The notes beneath the pieces are model-generated. The model had not been told where the DNA came from. It did not search any database and saw only the letters and a list, made by a program, of their open reading frames with translations. Positions 19,472 through 27,963 of a DNA stretch of 64,000 nucleotides are shown in pieces. The position numbers and the translations under genes were made by a program. Origin of the DNA: Geoalkalibacter sp. (GTDB lineage Bacteria; Desulfobacterota; Desulfuromonadia; Desulfuromonadales; Geoalkalibacteraceae); contig NZ_JAUWAV010000007.1 in NCBI RefSeq assembly GCF_030605225.1, positions 38,669 through 102,668 of the forward strand, read 5' to 3'. Position 1 is the first letter of the stretch, and each line of letters starts with the position of its first letter.

Positions 19472-19560
19472 GGAGGGAAAATCCTTTCGTAGGGAAAATA
19501 GGGGATTGTCGCTGGGGCAACCGCCGCGAAAAATCGCGCTTGCGGCCCCGGGGTGCCCTT

Positions 19561-19590
19561 GTAATACCGCGCCGGGGCGGCCGCTGTCAA
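19561..19590 (-). promoter_or_regulatory. Sigma-70 promoter of the FKBP gene
   Basis: On the reverse strand TTGACA (19590-19585), 18-base spacer, TATTAC (19566-19561), about 90 bases before the start at 19471. Confidence 0.6.
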
Positions 19591-19684
19591 CCGGAGAAAA
19601 TCAGGGCAAAACAAACCTTTTCCGCCCAAGGTTCAGCGGTTGCACCCTGCCGGAAATCCTCAAGCAAGACTAACGAAACATGCA

Positions 19685-19712
19685 TTGACTTATGGGTGTG
19701 GTCCTCGATAAT
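19685..19712 (+). promoter_or_regulatory. Sigma-70 promoter of the heme-sensor kinase
   Basis: TTGACT (19685-19690), 16-base spacer, GATAAT (19707-19712), 53 bases before GTG 19765. Confidence 0.55.
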
Positions 19713-19764
19713 AGGGGGCTAAGGATTTCGCCCTTCCTGAGTCCCCGGCCAAAAGGAGGCCAGC

Positions 19765-21366
19765 GTGCGCCATAGCCTGACCACCAAGCTGACACTGGTC
19801 GTCGGCCTCGTGCTGATGCTGGTCATGCTGCTTTTTGCCGCCCTCAACATCAAGACCCTCAAGAAGATCTTTCTCGAGGAAGCCATCCACGATGTCGACA
19901 ACCTGAGTGAAACCCTGATCCGCTCGACCCATTACCAGATGCTCGAGGACGACCGCAAGCGCGTCTATCAGATGATCCAGGAGGTGGGCACCCAACGCGG
20001 CATCGAACATATCCGCCTGATCAACAAGGACGGCGAGATCACCTTTTCGACAGAGCGCGCCGAAATCGGCGCCATTCTCGACAAGAACACCGAGGGCTGC
20101 AACGTCTGCCATGCCAAGGACACGCCCCTCACCCACGCCTCCACCATGAACCGCAGCCGTATTTTCGAAGATCGCAACGGCAAGGAAGTGCTGGGCATGG
20201 CCAAGGCCATCTACAACCAGCAGAGCTGCGCGACCGCCGAATGCCATTTTCATCCACCCGACGTCAAGATGCTCGGGGTTCTCGACGTCATCGTCTCCCT
20301 GGACGGCCTGCAGCTGCAAACCGCCACCTACCGCAACAACATCATCGTGCTGACCCTGATGCTGCTGCTGATTCTCGGGGCCTGCCTGACCCTGGTCACG
20401 CAGAAACTCATCACGCAGCCGCTCAACAAGCTGCTGGCGCACACTCACCGCATCGCCCAGGGCGATTGGGCGCTGATCGAACTGCCGAGCCAGGACGAAT
20501 TCGGCCATCTGGCCGCCTCCTTCAACGACATGACCCACAACCTCAAGCAGGCCCAGGACGAGCTGGCCCTCTGGGGCAGTCAACTTGAGGCCAAGGTGGA
20601 ACAGCGCACCCATGAAATCAAGGAAATGCAGTCGCGCCTGATCCGTTCGGAAAAAATCGCCTCCCTGGGAGAGTTGGTGGCGGGCATCGCCCACGAGCTC
20701 AACAATCCCCTGACCGGGGTGCTCATGTTCTCCTCCATGATCGCCGGCGACCCGCGCCTCGATCCGGCCCTCAAGCCCGATTTCGACACGATTGTCCGTG
20801 AAACCCAGCGCTGCGCGGGCATCGTGCGCGGACTGCTCGATTTCGCGCGGGAAAGCGTGCCGAAGAAATCCCTGGGCTCGGTGGAACAGATTTTGGAGCA
20901 GACCCTGGCTCTCGTGGCTCACCACAGCTCCTTTCACGACATCGAGGTCGTGCGCGACTATGGACGCACGCCCGACATCCTTGCCGATCCCAACCAGTTG
21001 GAGCAGGTTTTCATGAATCTGTTCATCAACGCCAGCCAGGCCATGGAGAGCGGCGGCACCCTGCGCGTCCAGACCCGGACCGCCAATGACCACGACTGCG
21101 TCAAGATCCGCATCAGCGACACGGGCTGCGGCATCCCCGAAGAGAATCTCTCCAAGATCTTCGATCCCTTCTTCTCGACCAAGGGGCACAAGGGCACGGG
21201 CCTGGGCCTGTCGGTCTCCTACGGCATCATCGAGAACCACGGCGGCCATATCGAGGTGGAAAGCCGCCTGGGCGAAGGCACCACCTTCACCATCACCCTG
21301 CCCATCGGCAGCGATTACAAGCAGCCGGCAAGCGGCACGGAAAGCCTCCTCGCCACCGGCCTCTGA
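19765..21366 (+). CDS. Histidine kinase with a diheme-type periplasmic sensor
   Basis: A 533-residue kinase. TM1 about 8-26; periplasmic domain 27-192; TM2 about 193-213; HAMP 214-265; coiled coil; HisKA with His 310 in GIAHELNNPLTGVL; HATPase with N box (NLFINASQAME), DTGCGIP and GTGLGLSVS. The periplasmic domain holds two heme c attachment motifs, CNVCH (112-116) and a CX4CH motif (155-161, CATAECH), spaced exactly as in the kinase-less protein at 34127. GTG 19765 has an AAGGAGG site. Likely partner is the NtrC-type regulator at 21427, transcribed toward it. Inferred signal: redox state or a ligand of the hemes. Confidence 0.9.
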   Translation: MRHSLTTKLTLVVGLVLMLVMLLFAALNIKTLKKIFLEEAIHDVDNLSETLIRSTHYQMLEDDRKRVYQMIQEVGTQRGIEHIRLINKDGEITFSTERAEIGAILDKNTEGCNVCHAKDTPLTHASTMNRSRIFEDRNGKEVLGMAKAIYNQQSCATAECHFHPPDVKMLGVLDVIVSLDGLQLQTATYRNNIIVLTLMLLLILGACLTLVTQKLITQPLNKLLAHTHRIAQGDWALIELPSQDEFGHLAASFNDMTHNLKQAQDELALWGSQLEAKVEQRTHEIKEMQSRLIRSEKIASLGELVAGIAHELNNPLTGVLMFSSMIAGDPRLDPALKPDFDTIVRETQRCAGIVRGLLDFARESVPKKSLGSVEQILEQTLALVAHHSSFHDIEVVRDYGRTPDILADPNQLEQVFMNLFINASQAMESGGTLRVQTRTANDHDCVKIRISDTGCGIPEENLSKIFDPFFSTKGHKGTGLGLSVSYGIIENHGGHIEVESRLGEGTTFTITLPIGSDYKQPASGTESLLATGL

Positions 21367-21371
21367 AATGC

Positions 21372-21404
21372 AAAAAAGCCGTCCTCCATGGGGACGGCTT
21401 TTTT
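21372..21404. terminator. Bidirectional terminator
   Basis: The 13-bp stem AAAAAAGCCGTCC and its complement around a 7-base loop, with T and A runs on both strands, between the convergent kinase and sigma-54 regulator genes. Confidence 0.85.
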
Positions 21405-21426
21405 TGTCGCGAGCTCCGCAAGACGC

Positions 21427-22842
21427 TCAGACGTTGGTGTGCTCCCGAATGGAAATCCCCTGCTTCTTGAGCAGCGCCTGGAAGTTGGGACGCAGCATGC
21501 CGACTTCCTCGGCCGCCCGGGTCACGTTCCAGTCGTTGCGCTTGAGCGCATCGAGCACAAAGGCGCGTTCCACCGGCATGACGGCCTGCTCGCGCACCTG
21601 GCGCTTGGTTTCCTTGAGTTCGTCGGCGGTGCGCGGCACGTAATGGCAGCTCATCCGCTCCTCGTCGCCGCCCCCCAGATGCAGTTCCAGGTCGTCCTCC
21701 TCGATCAGATCGCCGGCGGCCAGCACCACCGCGCGCTCGATGACGTTCTCCAGTTCCCGCACGTTGCCCATGAAGGGGTAGCGCTCGATCTGCGCCATGG
21801 CGCCCGGCGTCAGGCCGCGGATGTCCTTGCCGATCTCCTGGGAAAACTTCTGCAGGAAATGCCCGACCAGAATCGGCAGATCGCCCTGGCGATCGCGCAG
21901 GGGCGGCAGATCGATGGGGATGATGTTGAGGCGGAAGAACAAATCCTCGCGAAAGCGCCCTTCGGCGACCAGTTCCTTGAGGCTGCGGTTGGTCGCGGCG
22001 ATCAGGCGAATGTCGATGGGCACCGGCTTGGTGCCGCCGATGGGCACCACCTCGCGCTCCTGCAGCACCCGCAGCAGCTTGGCCTGGGTGGTCAGGCTGA
22101 TGTTGGACACTTCGTCGAGAAACAGCGTGCCGCCGTCGGCGACCTTGAACAGACCGGTCTTGGTCTGCACCGCCCCGGTGAAGGAACCCTTGATGTGCCC
22201 GAACAATTCGCTCTCCAGCAGGCTTTCGGCCAGCGAGGTGCAGTCCACGGCGACAAAGGGCTGATCCTTGCGCGCGCTGTTGCGGTGAATGGCGCGGGCG
22301 ACCAGTTCCTTGCCGGTGCCGCTCTCGCCGGTGATCAGCACGGTACTGTCGGTAGGCGCCACCTGAATGATGCGGCGATAGACCTTTTCCATGGCCTTGC
22401 TCTTGCCGATGAAGGAATCAAACCCCTGACGGTCCCTGAGCTCCTTTTTGAGATAGAAATTCTCCAGCAGCACCGCGCGCTGCTCGATGGCTTTTTCGAC
22501 CCGGTCACGGATCTGCTCGGGCGTGAAGGGCTTGGCCAGGTAATCGAAGGCGCCGTTCTTCATCGCCTCGACCGCCGAATCGATGGTCGAATAGCCGGTG
22601 ATCATGATCACCGGAACCTCCGGTTGAAGAATCTTGATGGCCTTGAGGACATCCATGCCGTTCATCCCCGGCATCTTCAAATCGGAAATGACCAGGTGAT
22701 AGTCGGTTTCCTGAAGCTTTTCCAGGGCCAGATGCCCGCTGGGCGCCATGTCGATCTGATAGGATTCACCCTCCAGGGTGCGCCGGATGGCTTCCCGGAT
22801 CACGGACTCATCATCGACTACGAGAATTCGCTTCTTTTCCAT
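21427..22842 (-). CDS. NtrC-family sigma-54-dependent response regulator
   Basis: A 471-residue activator. Receiver with Asp in LVISDLKMPGMNG and Lys in YLAKPFTPEQI; AAA+ domain with Walker A GESGTGKE, sigma-54 contact loop GSFTGA and Walker B GGTLFLDEV; C-terminal Fis-type helix-turn-helix (RNDWNVTRAAEEVGMLRPNFQALLKK). It is closely similar over its whole length to the regulator at 32589, including the DNA-reading helix, so the two may bind related sites. ATG 22842 is preceded by AAGGAG and AGAGG purines. It is the third gene in the 23838 to 21427 cluster, converging on the heme-sensor kinase that is its likely partner. Confidence 0.93.
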   Translation of the reverse strand: MEKKRILVVDDESVIREAIRRTLEGESYQIDMAPSGHLALEKLQETDYHLVISDLKMPGMNGMDVLKAIKILQPEVPVIMITGYSTIDSAVEAMKNGAFDYLAKPFTPEQIRDRVEKAIEQRAVLLENFYLKKELRDRQGFDSFIGKSKAMEKVYRRIIQVAPTDSTVLITGESGTGKELVARAIHRNSARKDQPFVAVDCTSLAESLLESELFGHIKGSFTGAVQTKTGLFKVADGGTLFLDEVSNISLTTQAKLLRVLQEREVVPIGGTKPVPIDIRLIAATNRSLKELVAEGRFREDLFFRLNIIPIDLPPLRDRQGDLPILVGHFLQKFSQEIGKDIRGLTPGAMAQIERYPFMGNVRELENVIERAVVLAAGDLIEEDDLELHLGGGDEERMSCHYVPRTADELKETKRQVREQAVMPVERAFVLDALKRNDWNVTRAAEEVGMLRPNFQALLKKQGISIREHTNV

Positions 22843-22909
22843 GACCTCTTCTTGCTCCTTTGATTGCAAAACACCCAAAAAACCAACCCGATACCAATCA
22901 TTTCATGCT

Positions 22910-23398
22910 TCACAAGGGTTTGCTTGCCCGGGCGCGGTCGTAGGCGCGGCCCCGGAGATGATCGAGAACCGAAAGGATCACGCCGGCGACGAACACGGCG
23001 AGCAGATTTTCCGGCAAGGCTTCGGCGCTGAAATAAAGCAGGTAAAAAACCGATCTCAGCGCCAGATGGATCCAGGCGCGATCGGGTTTGGTGCCGTAAA
23101 TGATGCCGTGGCAGGACACGGCGACGGAGGAGACGAAATAGGCCGAGAGTAGAACACTGATCAGTTGCGGCGGCGGCGGATCGCCGAGGTGCGACCTGAG
23201 CGTCTCGGGAAGCGCGGCCGTGAAGCTGAAGTTCTGCAGGGAGACCGCCACCAGGGTCACCACCATGAAGAAAAGAAACATCCACAGGGTACGTTCGGCG
23301 CAACGCTCGTGCCCGGCTTTTGCCGGCAGGGGCTCACGCATCCTCGGCGACCGACGGAGACGGATTTTGCTTCGGGACGGATCAGAGATTCTCAGCAT
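22910..23398 (-). CDS. Small multi-span membrane protein, paralogue of 35010
   Basis: A 162-residue protein with three to four hydrophobic segments (WMFLFFMVVTLVAVSL; PQLISVLLSAYFVSSVAVS; SVFYLLYFSAEALPENLLAVFVAGVILSVL). It aligns end to end with the protein at 35010 around LPxxLRxxLGxxPPxxLISxxLxxY and FAVFVAGV-like blocks. I do not recognise a named family with confidence. Both copies sit beside an NtrC-type activator and a diheme sensor, so a role in transmitting the membrane or quinone state is a reasonable guess. ATG 23398 follows AAAGGAAC. Confidence 0.75.
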   Translation of the reverse strand: MLRISDPSRSKIRLRRSPRMREPLPAKAGHERCAERTLWMFLFFMVVTLVAVSLQNFSFTAALPETLRSHLGDPPPPQLISVLLSAYFVSSVAVSCHGIIYGTKPDRAWIHLALRSVFYLLYFSAEALPENLLAVFVAGVILSVLDHLRGRAYDRARASKPL

Positions 23399-23433
23399 GG
23401 CTGGGTTCCTTTCCGAAAACTCTTCCCGGCGGC

Positions 23434-23838
23434 CTAGGCTTTCTTGGCGGACTTGCCGGCGTTGTTGAAGGCGCATTCGACCGCTTGACGGATTTCTTCA
23501 TTGTCTTCGCTCTTCTGCGGCCGCAGGGCATGATAGAAAATGCCCTCCTCCCGGATCTTTCGCTCCTGGGCGACGGATTCCGAATCAGAGACGAGAATGA
23601 TCGCCAATTGCCGGTTGCACTTCTTGAGCAGATGAATGAGGTTGGCGGGCGCGACCTTTTTGTCGAAATCGCTTCCCAGAACCAGCACCGGCGCCTTGCG
23701 ATCGAGAATGCTGCACAGCACGTTCACCGCCGAATCGGTCGTCTCGACCTCGTAGCCGGCGTCGGTAAAAAACTCGGCCATTTGCTCCCGATAGTCACTG
23801 TCTCTGTCCGCGATCAGAATTCCCCGGTCTCTGGTCAT
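23434..23838 (-). CDS. Receiver-like protein lacking the phosphoacceptor Asp
   Basis: A 134-residue protein with a CheY-like fold by pattern: GILIADRDSDYREQM, AGYEVETTDS, APVLVLGSDFD, LAIILVSDSES, FYHALRPQ. The beta-3 strand that normally ends in the phosphorylated Asp reads VLVLG, so Gly replaces it; the usual KP pair is RP. It is therefore probably a phosphorylation-independent pseudo-receiver. Its paralogue at 31358 (GIFYHALKP shared) has Ser at the same place. ATG 23838 follows AAGGAACGGG. It is the first gene after a sigma-54-like promoter at 23919-23934. Confidence 0.82.
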   Translation of the reverse strand: MTRDRGILIADRDSDYREQMAEFFTDAGYEVETTDSAVNVLCSILDRKAPVLVLGSDFDKKVAPANLIHLLKKCNRQLAIILVSDSESVAQERKIREEGIFYHALRPQKSEDNEEIRQAVECAFNNAGKSAKKA

Positions 23839-23918
23839 GATCTTTCCCGTTCCTTGAAGGCCTTCGGCGGATGCCTTGGTCGATTCAGCAATGAACACCA
23901 GTCTCTGCACATTGCCTA

Positions 23919-23934
23919 TACAAGGGTCGTGCCA
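23919..23934 (-). promoter_or_regulatory. Candidate sigma-54 promoter
   Basis: Reverse strand TGGCACGACCCTTGTA: a perfect -24 TGGCACG and TTG at -12, but GT instead of the usual GC. The predicted start is about 70 bases before ATG 23838. The palindrome TGAAATTTCA (23958-23967) lies 24 bases upstream. Confidence 0.5.
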
Positions 23935-24082
23935 GTTCTCCGCGAAATAAATTTCAATGAAATTTCAGAACCTTATCGAAACGGGCCGATCCATGGGCAA
24001 AGCGGTGGCCCTCTCGGGCGGCAGGAATTTTCTTGCGAGACAGGAATTTTCTTGCCGGACAGGAAAAGCGGGCGGGGAGGAT

Positions 24083-25489
24083 TCAGTCGCCGGCGCGCGA
24101 AATCCGGTGGGTCTTGAGCAGGGCGTAGAGTCTTGACTGGGACAATCCGGCAACCCGGCAGGCCTTCTGGATATTGCTCCCGGTCAGGGCGAGAAGTTCC
24201 CGCAGGTACTGCTTCTCGGCCTGAAGGTAAATGCTGTCGCGAAACTCCTGAAGCGTGGGCAGGGTCGCCGGGGGCGGCGGCGTCTCGGCCGCGCACCGGC
24301 CCGAGACGCTGCCGCGGGCGATCTCGGCGCGCAAGGCCGTGGGCAGATGCTTGGGGAACAGGGTCGATTCGAGAAACGCCGCGTCGAGGGCGCGCTCGAG
24401 GGTTTGCAGAAGCTCACGGATGTTGCCCGGCCAGTGGTAGCTTTGCAGGGTGGGGATAAAATCGGGCGAAAACCCCTTGGATGGAATGTTTTTACGCTCG
24501 CACAGCTGATCGACATGGGCGCGGGCGAGGTCGCGGATGTCTTCAAGGCGCTCGCGCAGCGGCGGCAATTCAAGATGAAAGGCGCGCAGGCGAAAAAGCA
24601 GGTCTTCACGAAAGGCCTGGGTCTGCACCAGGGCATCGAGGTCGCGGTTGGTGGCGGCGACCAGGCGAAAATCGCTCTGCTCCTCCCGGCTGCCGCCCAG
24701 GGGGCGAAAGCGCCGCTCTTGAAGCACGCGCAAAAAAGTTTTCTGCAGCGCCAGGGGAAGCTCGCCGACCTCGTCGAGAAACAGGGTGCCGCCGTCGGCC
24801 TCGGCGATCAGCCCGCGGCGGCTTTTCTCCGCCCCGGTGAAGGTGCCCTTCTCGTGCCCGAAAAGCAGCGCCTCGACCAGGTTCTCGGGCAGGGCCGCGC
24901 AGTCGACCACGATGAACGGCCCCGCGGCACGGCGCGAATTTCGGTGAATGGCGCGGGCGAAAAGCTCCTTGCCCGTGCCGGTTTCGCCGGTGATGAGCAC
25001 GTCGGCTTCACCCAGGGCCGCCTGAGCGACCAGTTCCAGGCAGGCGCGCAACTTCTGGCTGTCGCCGATGATGCCCTCGCGCTTGAGCGCGGAAATCTTC
25101 GCGCCGCGCTGCGCGAGCTGCTTTTCCTGGCGATACTGCAGCGCCCGGTCGAGGGCGAGGTTGATTTCCTTGGCGGAGGCGGTTTTCTCCAGATAGTCCC
25201 AGGCGCCGGATTTGATGGCGAGCTCCGCCCCCTGCGGGTCGCCGAAGCCGGTCAGGATGATGACCTCGGGCGAGGAAGGAACCCGCTCGATGTCCTGCAG
25301 CGCGTCCAGACCGCTGCCGTCGGGCAGGCGCACGTCGAGAAACACCACGTCGACCTCGTTGTCGCGGGCCGTCGCGATGCCCTGAGCCAGGCGCGCGGCC
25401 GTCAAGGGCCGATGGCCCATGCGCTCGACCATGAGGCTCAGCGTATCCTGAATGCCGGGATCGTCGTCGATGATGAGAACCGTCGCCAT
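24083..25489 (-). CDS. Sigma-54-dependent response regulator
   Basis: A 468-residue NtrC-type activator. Receiver with Asp in VVFLDVRLPDGSG; the switch Lys is followed by Thr instead of Pro (YLEKTASAKEI). AAA+ domain with Walker A GETGTGKE, sigma-54 loop GTFTGA, GGTLFLDEV and arginine-finger region FREDLLFRL. Fis-type helix-turn-helix (TGSNIQKACRVAGLSQSRLYALLK). It belongs to a different subgroup from the 21427 and 32589 regulators. It lies 20 bases downstream of a hybrid kinase and is probably co-transcribed with it. The ribosome site before ATG 25489 is weak. Confidence 0.92.
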   Translation of the reverse strand: MATVLIIDDDPGIQDTLSLMVERMGHRPLTAARLAQGIATARDNEVDVVFLDVRLPDGSGLDALQDIERVPSSPEVIILTGFGDPQGAELAIKSGAWDYLEKTASAKEINLALDRALQYRQEKQLAQRGAKISALKREGIIGDSQKLRACLELVAQAALGEADVLITGETGTGKELFARAIHRNSRRAAGPFIVVDCAALPENLVEALLFGHEKGTFTGAEKSRRGLIAEADGGTLFLDEVGELPLALQKTFLRVLQERRFRPLGGSREEQSDFRLVAATNRDLDALVQTQAFREDLLFRLRAFHLELPPLRERLEDIRDLARAHVDQLCERKNIPSKGFSPDFIPTLQSYHWPGNIRELLQTLERALDAAFLESTLFPKHLPTALRAEIARGSVSGRCAAETPPPPATLPTLQEFRDSIYLQAEKQYLRELLALTGSNIQKACRVAGLSQSRLYALLKTHRISRAGD

Positions 25490-25509
25490 GTTTCTACCCG
25501 TAGCCCAAA

Positions 25510-27819
25510 TCAGCCGGTTTGTCCACCGATTTGCGCGGCGCCCTCCGCCAGCGCCCGCCGGATGGCCTGGGCGAGATCGGTGCGGTCGAAGGGCTTGAGC
25601 ACCACCTCGCAAATGCGCGCCGGGTGCTCCTCGTCGGCGCGACGAAGCTCATCGAGCCGCCCGGCGAATCCCGTGCATAAGATGATCGGGATGGAACGGC
25701 GCTCCCGGGCGATCTCCTGGGCGAGCTGGGCGCCGCTCATCCGCGGCATGGTCAAATCGGTGATCACCAGGTCGAACCTTTGGGGGTTGCGGCGAAAGAT
25801 CTCCAGGGCCTCGAGGGGACAGCGGGTCGCCGTGACCTCATAGCCGAGCCGCCGCAGCATGGTTTCGCCGGCGTAGACGATGTCCTGCTCGTCATCGACG
25901 AAGAGAATGCGCTCATGTCCCGAGGCGATGGAAAGCGGCGGCTCGGCCTGCGCCTGTTCGCCGGTTCCGGGAATGCGCGGCAGATACACGCGAAAAATGG
26001 AACCCTTGCCCGGCGTGCTGGAGACCTCGATGGCCCCGCCGTGATTCTTGACGATGCCGTGCACCACCGACAGACCGAGGCCGGTGCCCGCCCCCTGCTC
26101 CCTGGTGGTGAAGAAGGGATCGAAGATGCGCTCCATGACCGCCGGCGTCATGCCTTCTCCCGTATCGCGCACCGTAAGGCGCAGATAAGGGCCGGGCTTG
26201 AGATCGGGCAGCACTCTGAGCGCCTCGCTGCTCAGCTCGATGTTGTCAAGCCCGACATCCAGAACACCGCCCTTGCGCTCCATGGCCTGAGCCGCGTTGG
26301 TGCACAGATTGACGATCACCTGGTGCATCTGCGTGGAGTCGGCCAGAATCTGGCCGAGGCCGGGCATGACCCAATCATGGATCTCGATGCTCGCGGGCAG
26401 AGAGGGCCGAAGCAGCTTGAGGCATTCATCGAGAATCGGCTCCAGGCTCACGGGCTTTTTTTCCTGCTCGTTCTGGCGGCTCAGGGTGCGAATCTGGCGC
26501 ACCAGCTCGCGGCCGCGCTGACCGGCGCGGTGAATCACCTCGATGTTTCTGCGCCAGGGAGAATCAAGGGGCAGATCATCCAGGGCCATTTCGCTGCAGG
26601 TGATGATCGAGGCGAGAATATTGTTGAAGTCGTGGGCGATGCCGCCGGAGAGGGTGGCGATGATCTGCATCTTCTGCGCCTGGCGCAATTGGCGCTCCAG
26701 TTGCACCTCGTTGCTGATGTCGCGCACCACCGCCGCAAAACTGGTGATGCGCCCCTGGGCATCGAAGACCGGCGTGACCCGGGCGATGATCTCGTACTGC
26801 GACCCGTCGGGACGGTAGTTGATCAGTTGCTCGACGCGGGCCGCTCCGTCGGCGCGCACCTCCTGCATCATCTGGAAAAGCGTCCTGTTGCGCCCGGCCA
26901 GGCGCAGATCGCCGATGTTCTTGTTCACCAGCCGCTCGTTGTCGCAGCCGCTGATCTCCTCGAAGGCGGGATTGACATAGCGGATGACGCCCTCGGCGTC
27001 AAAGGTCAGCACGCCCTCGGTGCCCTGCTCAATGATGGTGGCCAGCTGCCGGCGCGCCTGCCGGCCCTCTTCCTGCTCGCGGCGCAGGCGCAGGGTGACC
27101 ACGCCGTAGGCCAGGTCCTCGGCCATGGCGCGCAGCAGCTCGACTTCGTCCTTGTCGAAGGCATCCTTTTCGCCGGCATAAATGGCCAGGGCCCCGAAAC
27201 AGTGCGCCCCATCGAGCAGAGGCAGGGCGATGGAGGAGGCATAGCCGCGATCCTGCACCATGTCCAGCCAGCTGCGGTTGTGCTGGGCGTGGCTGGTGAG
27301 GCGGGTGCGGATGGCGGTCGCCACCGGCCCCTGGCCGCGCTCGTTGTCGCCCCAGGAGATCTTTTCCGTCGCCAGAAACCCGTGGTCCTTGCCCCACTGG
27401 GCCACCGGCCGCACCGTCTGGGCCTCATCCGCCTCGGCCAGGCCCACCCAGGCGAGCACATAGCCCCCCTCCTCGACGATGACCCGACAGGTCTCCTGCA
27501 TGAGCTTGAGCTCATCGGCCACCCGCAGCATGGCCTGGTTGCAGCCGCTGCGGGTCTTGAGGGCGCGGCTGACCCGCTCGAGATTTTTCTGCGCCAGGGT
27601 GATGGCCTTTTCGTTGGAGCGCAACAGAAAATATAGCAGGACGGCGGTCACCAGGACGAAAAGCAGAAAAATGAAGATCGCCACCCACATGAGGGTGTTG
27701 GGGTCGGAGAGAACAAAGGCCAGGGTGATGGAAAAGAAAAAGAACAGCCCGCCGACATAGGCGTAGGCCAGGGCGATGGTGGAAGGGATCAGCTTGCGGT
27801 TGAAGAATTTTTCATTCAT
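25510..27819 (-). CDS. Hybrid sensor histidine kinase (GAF-PAS-HisKA-HATPase-REC)
   Basis: A 769-residue protein. Two N-terminal membrane helices (about 15-35 and 43-67), a GAF domain (about 85-245, VLAWVGLAE...[11 protein letters not shown]), PAS (about 260-380, [26 protein letters not shown]), HisKA with [11 protein letters not shown], an HATPase domain ([17 protein letters not shown]) and a C-terminal receiver with Asp in [13 protein letters not shown] and Lys in [11 protein letters not shown]. The internal receiver suggests phosphate braking or a relay. The sigma-54 regulator downstream is the likely partner. The signal is probably intracellular (GAF/PAS) because the loop between the helices is very short. 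Confidence 0.92.
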   Translation of the reverse strand: MNEKFFNRKLIPSTIALAYAYVGGLFFFFSITLAFVLSDPNTLMWVAIFIFLLFVLVTAVLLYFLLRSNEKAITLAQKNLERVSRALKTRSGCNQAMLRVADELKLMQETCRVIVEEGGYVLAWVGLAEADEAQTVRPVAQWGKDHGFLATEKISWGDNERGQGPVATAIRTRLTSHAQHNRSWLDMVQDRGYASSIALPLLDGAHCFGALAIYAGEKDAFDKDEVELLRAMAEDLAYGVVTLRLRREQEEGRQARRQLATIIEQGTEGVLTFDAEGVIRYVNPAFEEISGCDNERLVNKNIGDLRLAGRNRTLFQMMQEVRADGAARVEQLINYRPDGSQYEIIARVTPVFDAQGRITSFAAVVRDISNEVQLERQLRQAQKMQIIATLSGGIAHDFNNILASIITCSEMALDDLPLDSPWRRNIEVIHRAGQRGRELVRQIRTLSRQNEQEKKPVSLEPILDECLKLLRPSLPASIEIHDWVMPGLGQILADSTQMHQVIVNLCTNAAQAMERKGGVLDVGLDNIELSSEALRVLPDLKPGPYLRLTVRDTGEGMTPAVMERIFDPFFTTREQGAGTGLGLSVVHGIVKNHGGAIEVSSTPGKGSIFRVYLPRIPGTGEQAQAEPPLSIASGHERILFVDDEQDIVYAGETMLRRLGYEVTATRCPLEALEIFRRNPQRFDLVITDLTMPRMSGAQLAQEIARERRSIPIILCTGFAGRLDELRRADEEHPARICEVVLKPFDRTDLAQAIRRALAEGAAQIGGQTG

Positions 27820-27910
27820 GGCGGCCTTTGCGCCGAGGATACTTGAGCGGCCCCTGGTATTTCAATGAAAAACTCGTGAGTTCCGGTCCGGAAAAACCTC
27901 GGCCGCCCTC

Positions 27911-27945
27911 GGAAAAACGGCGGCCGGTCCCTGGGACCGGCCGCC
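27911..27945 (-). terminator. Terminator of the NrfD operon
   Basis: Perfect stem GGCGGCCGGTCC (27919-27945 in total) with a very short loop, then T5 in the reverse direction, 19 bases past the NrfD stop. Confidence 0.8.
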
Positions 27946-27963
27946 TGTTCCAGGGCGAAGAGC

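Noticed and set aside
19690..21249. A 519-codon open frame on the - strand opposite the heme-sensor kinase
   Set aside because: The kinase on the other strand has all catalytic boxes; this frame reads as GC-driven low complexity.
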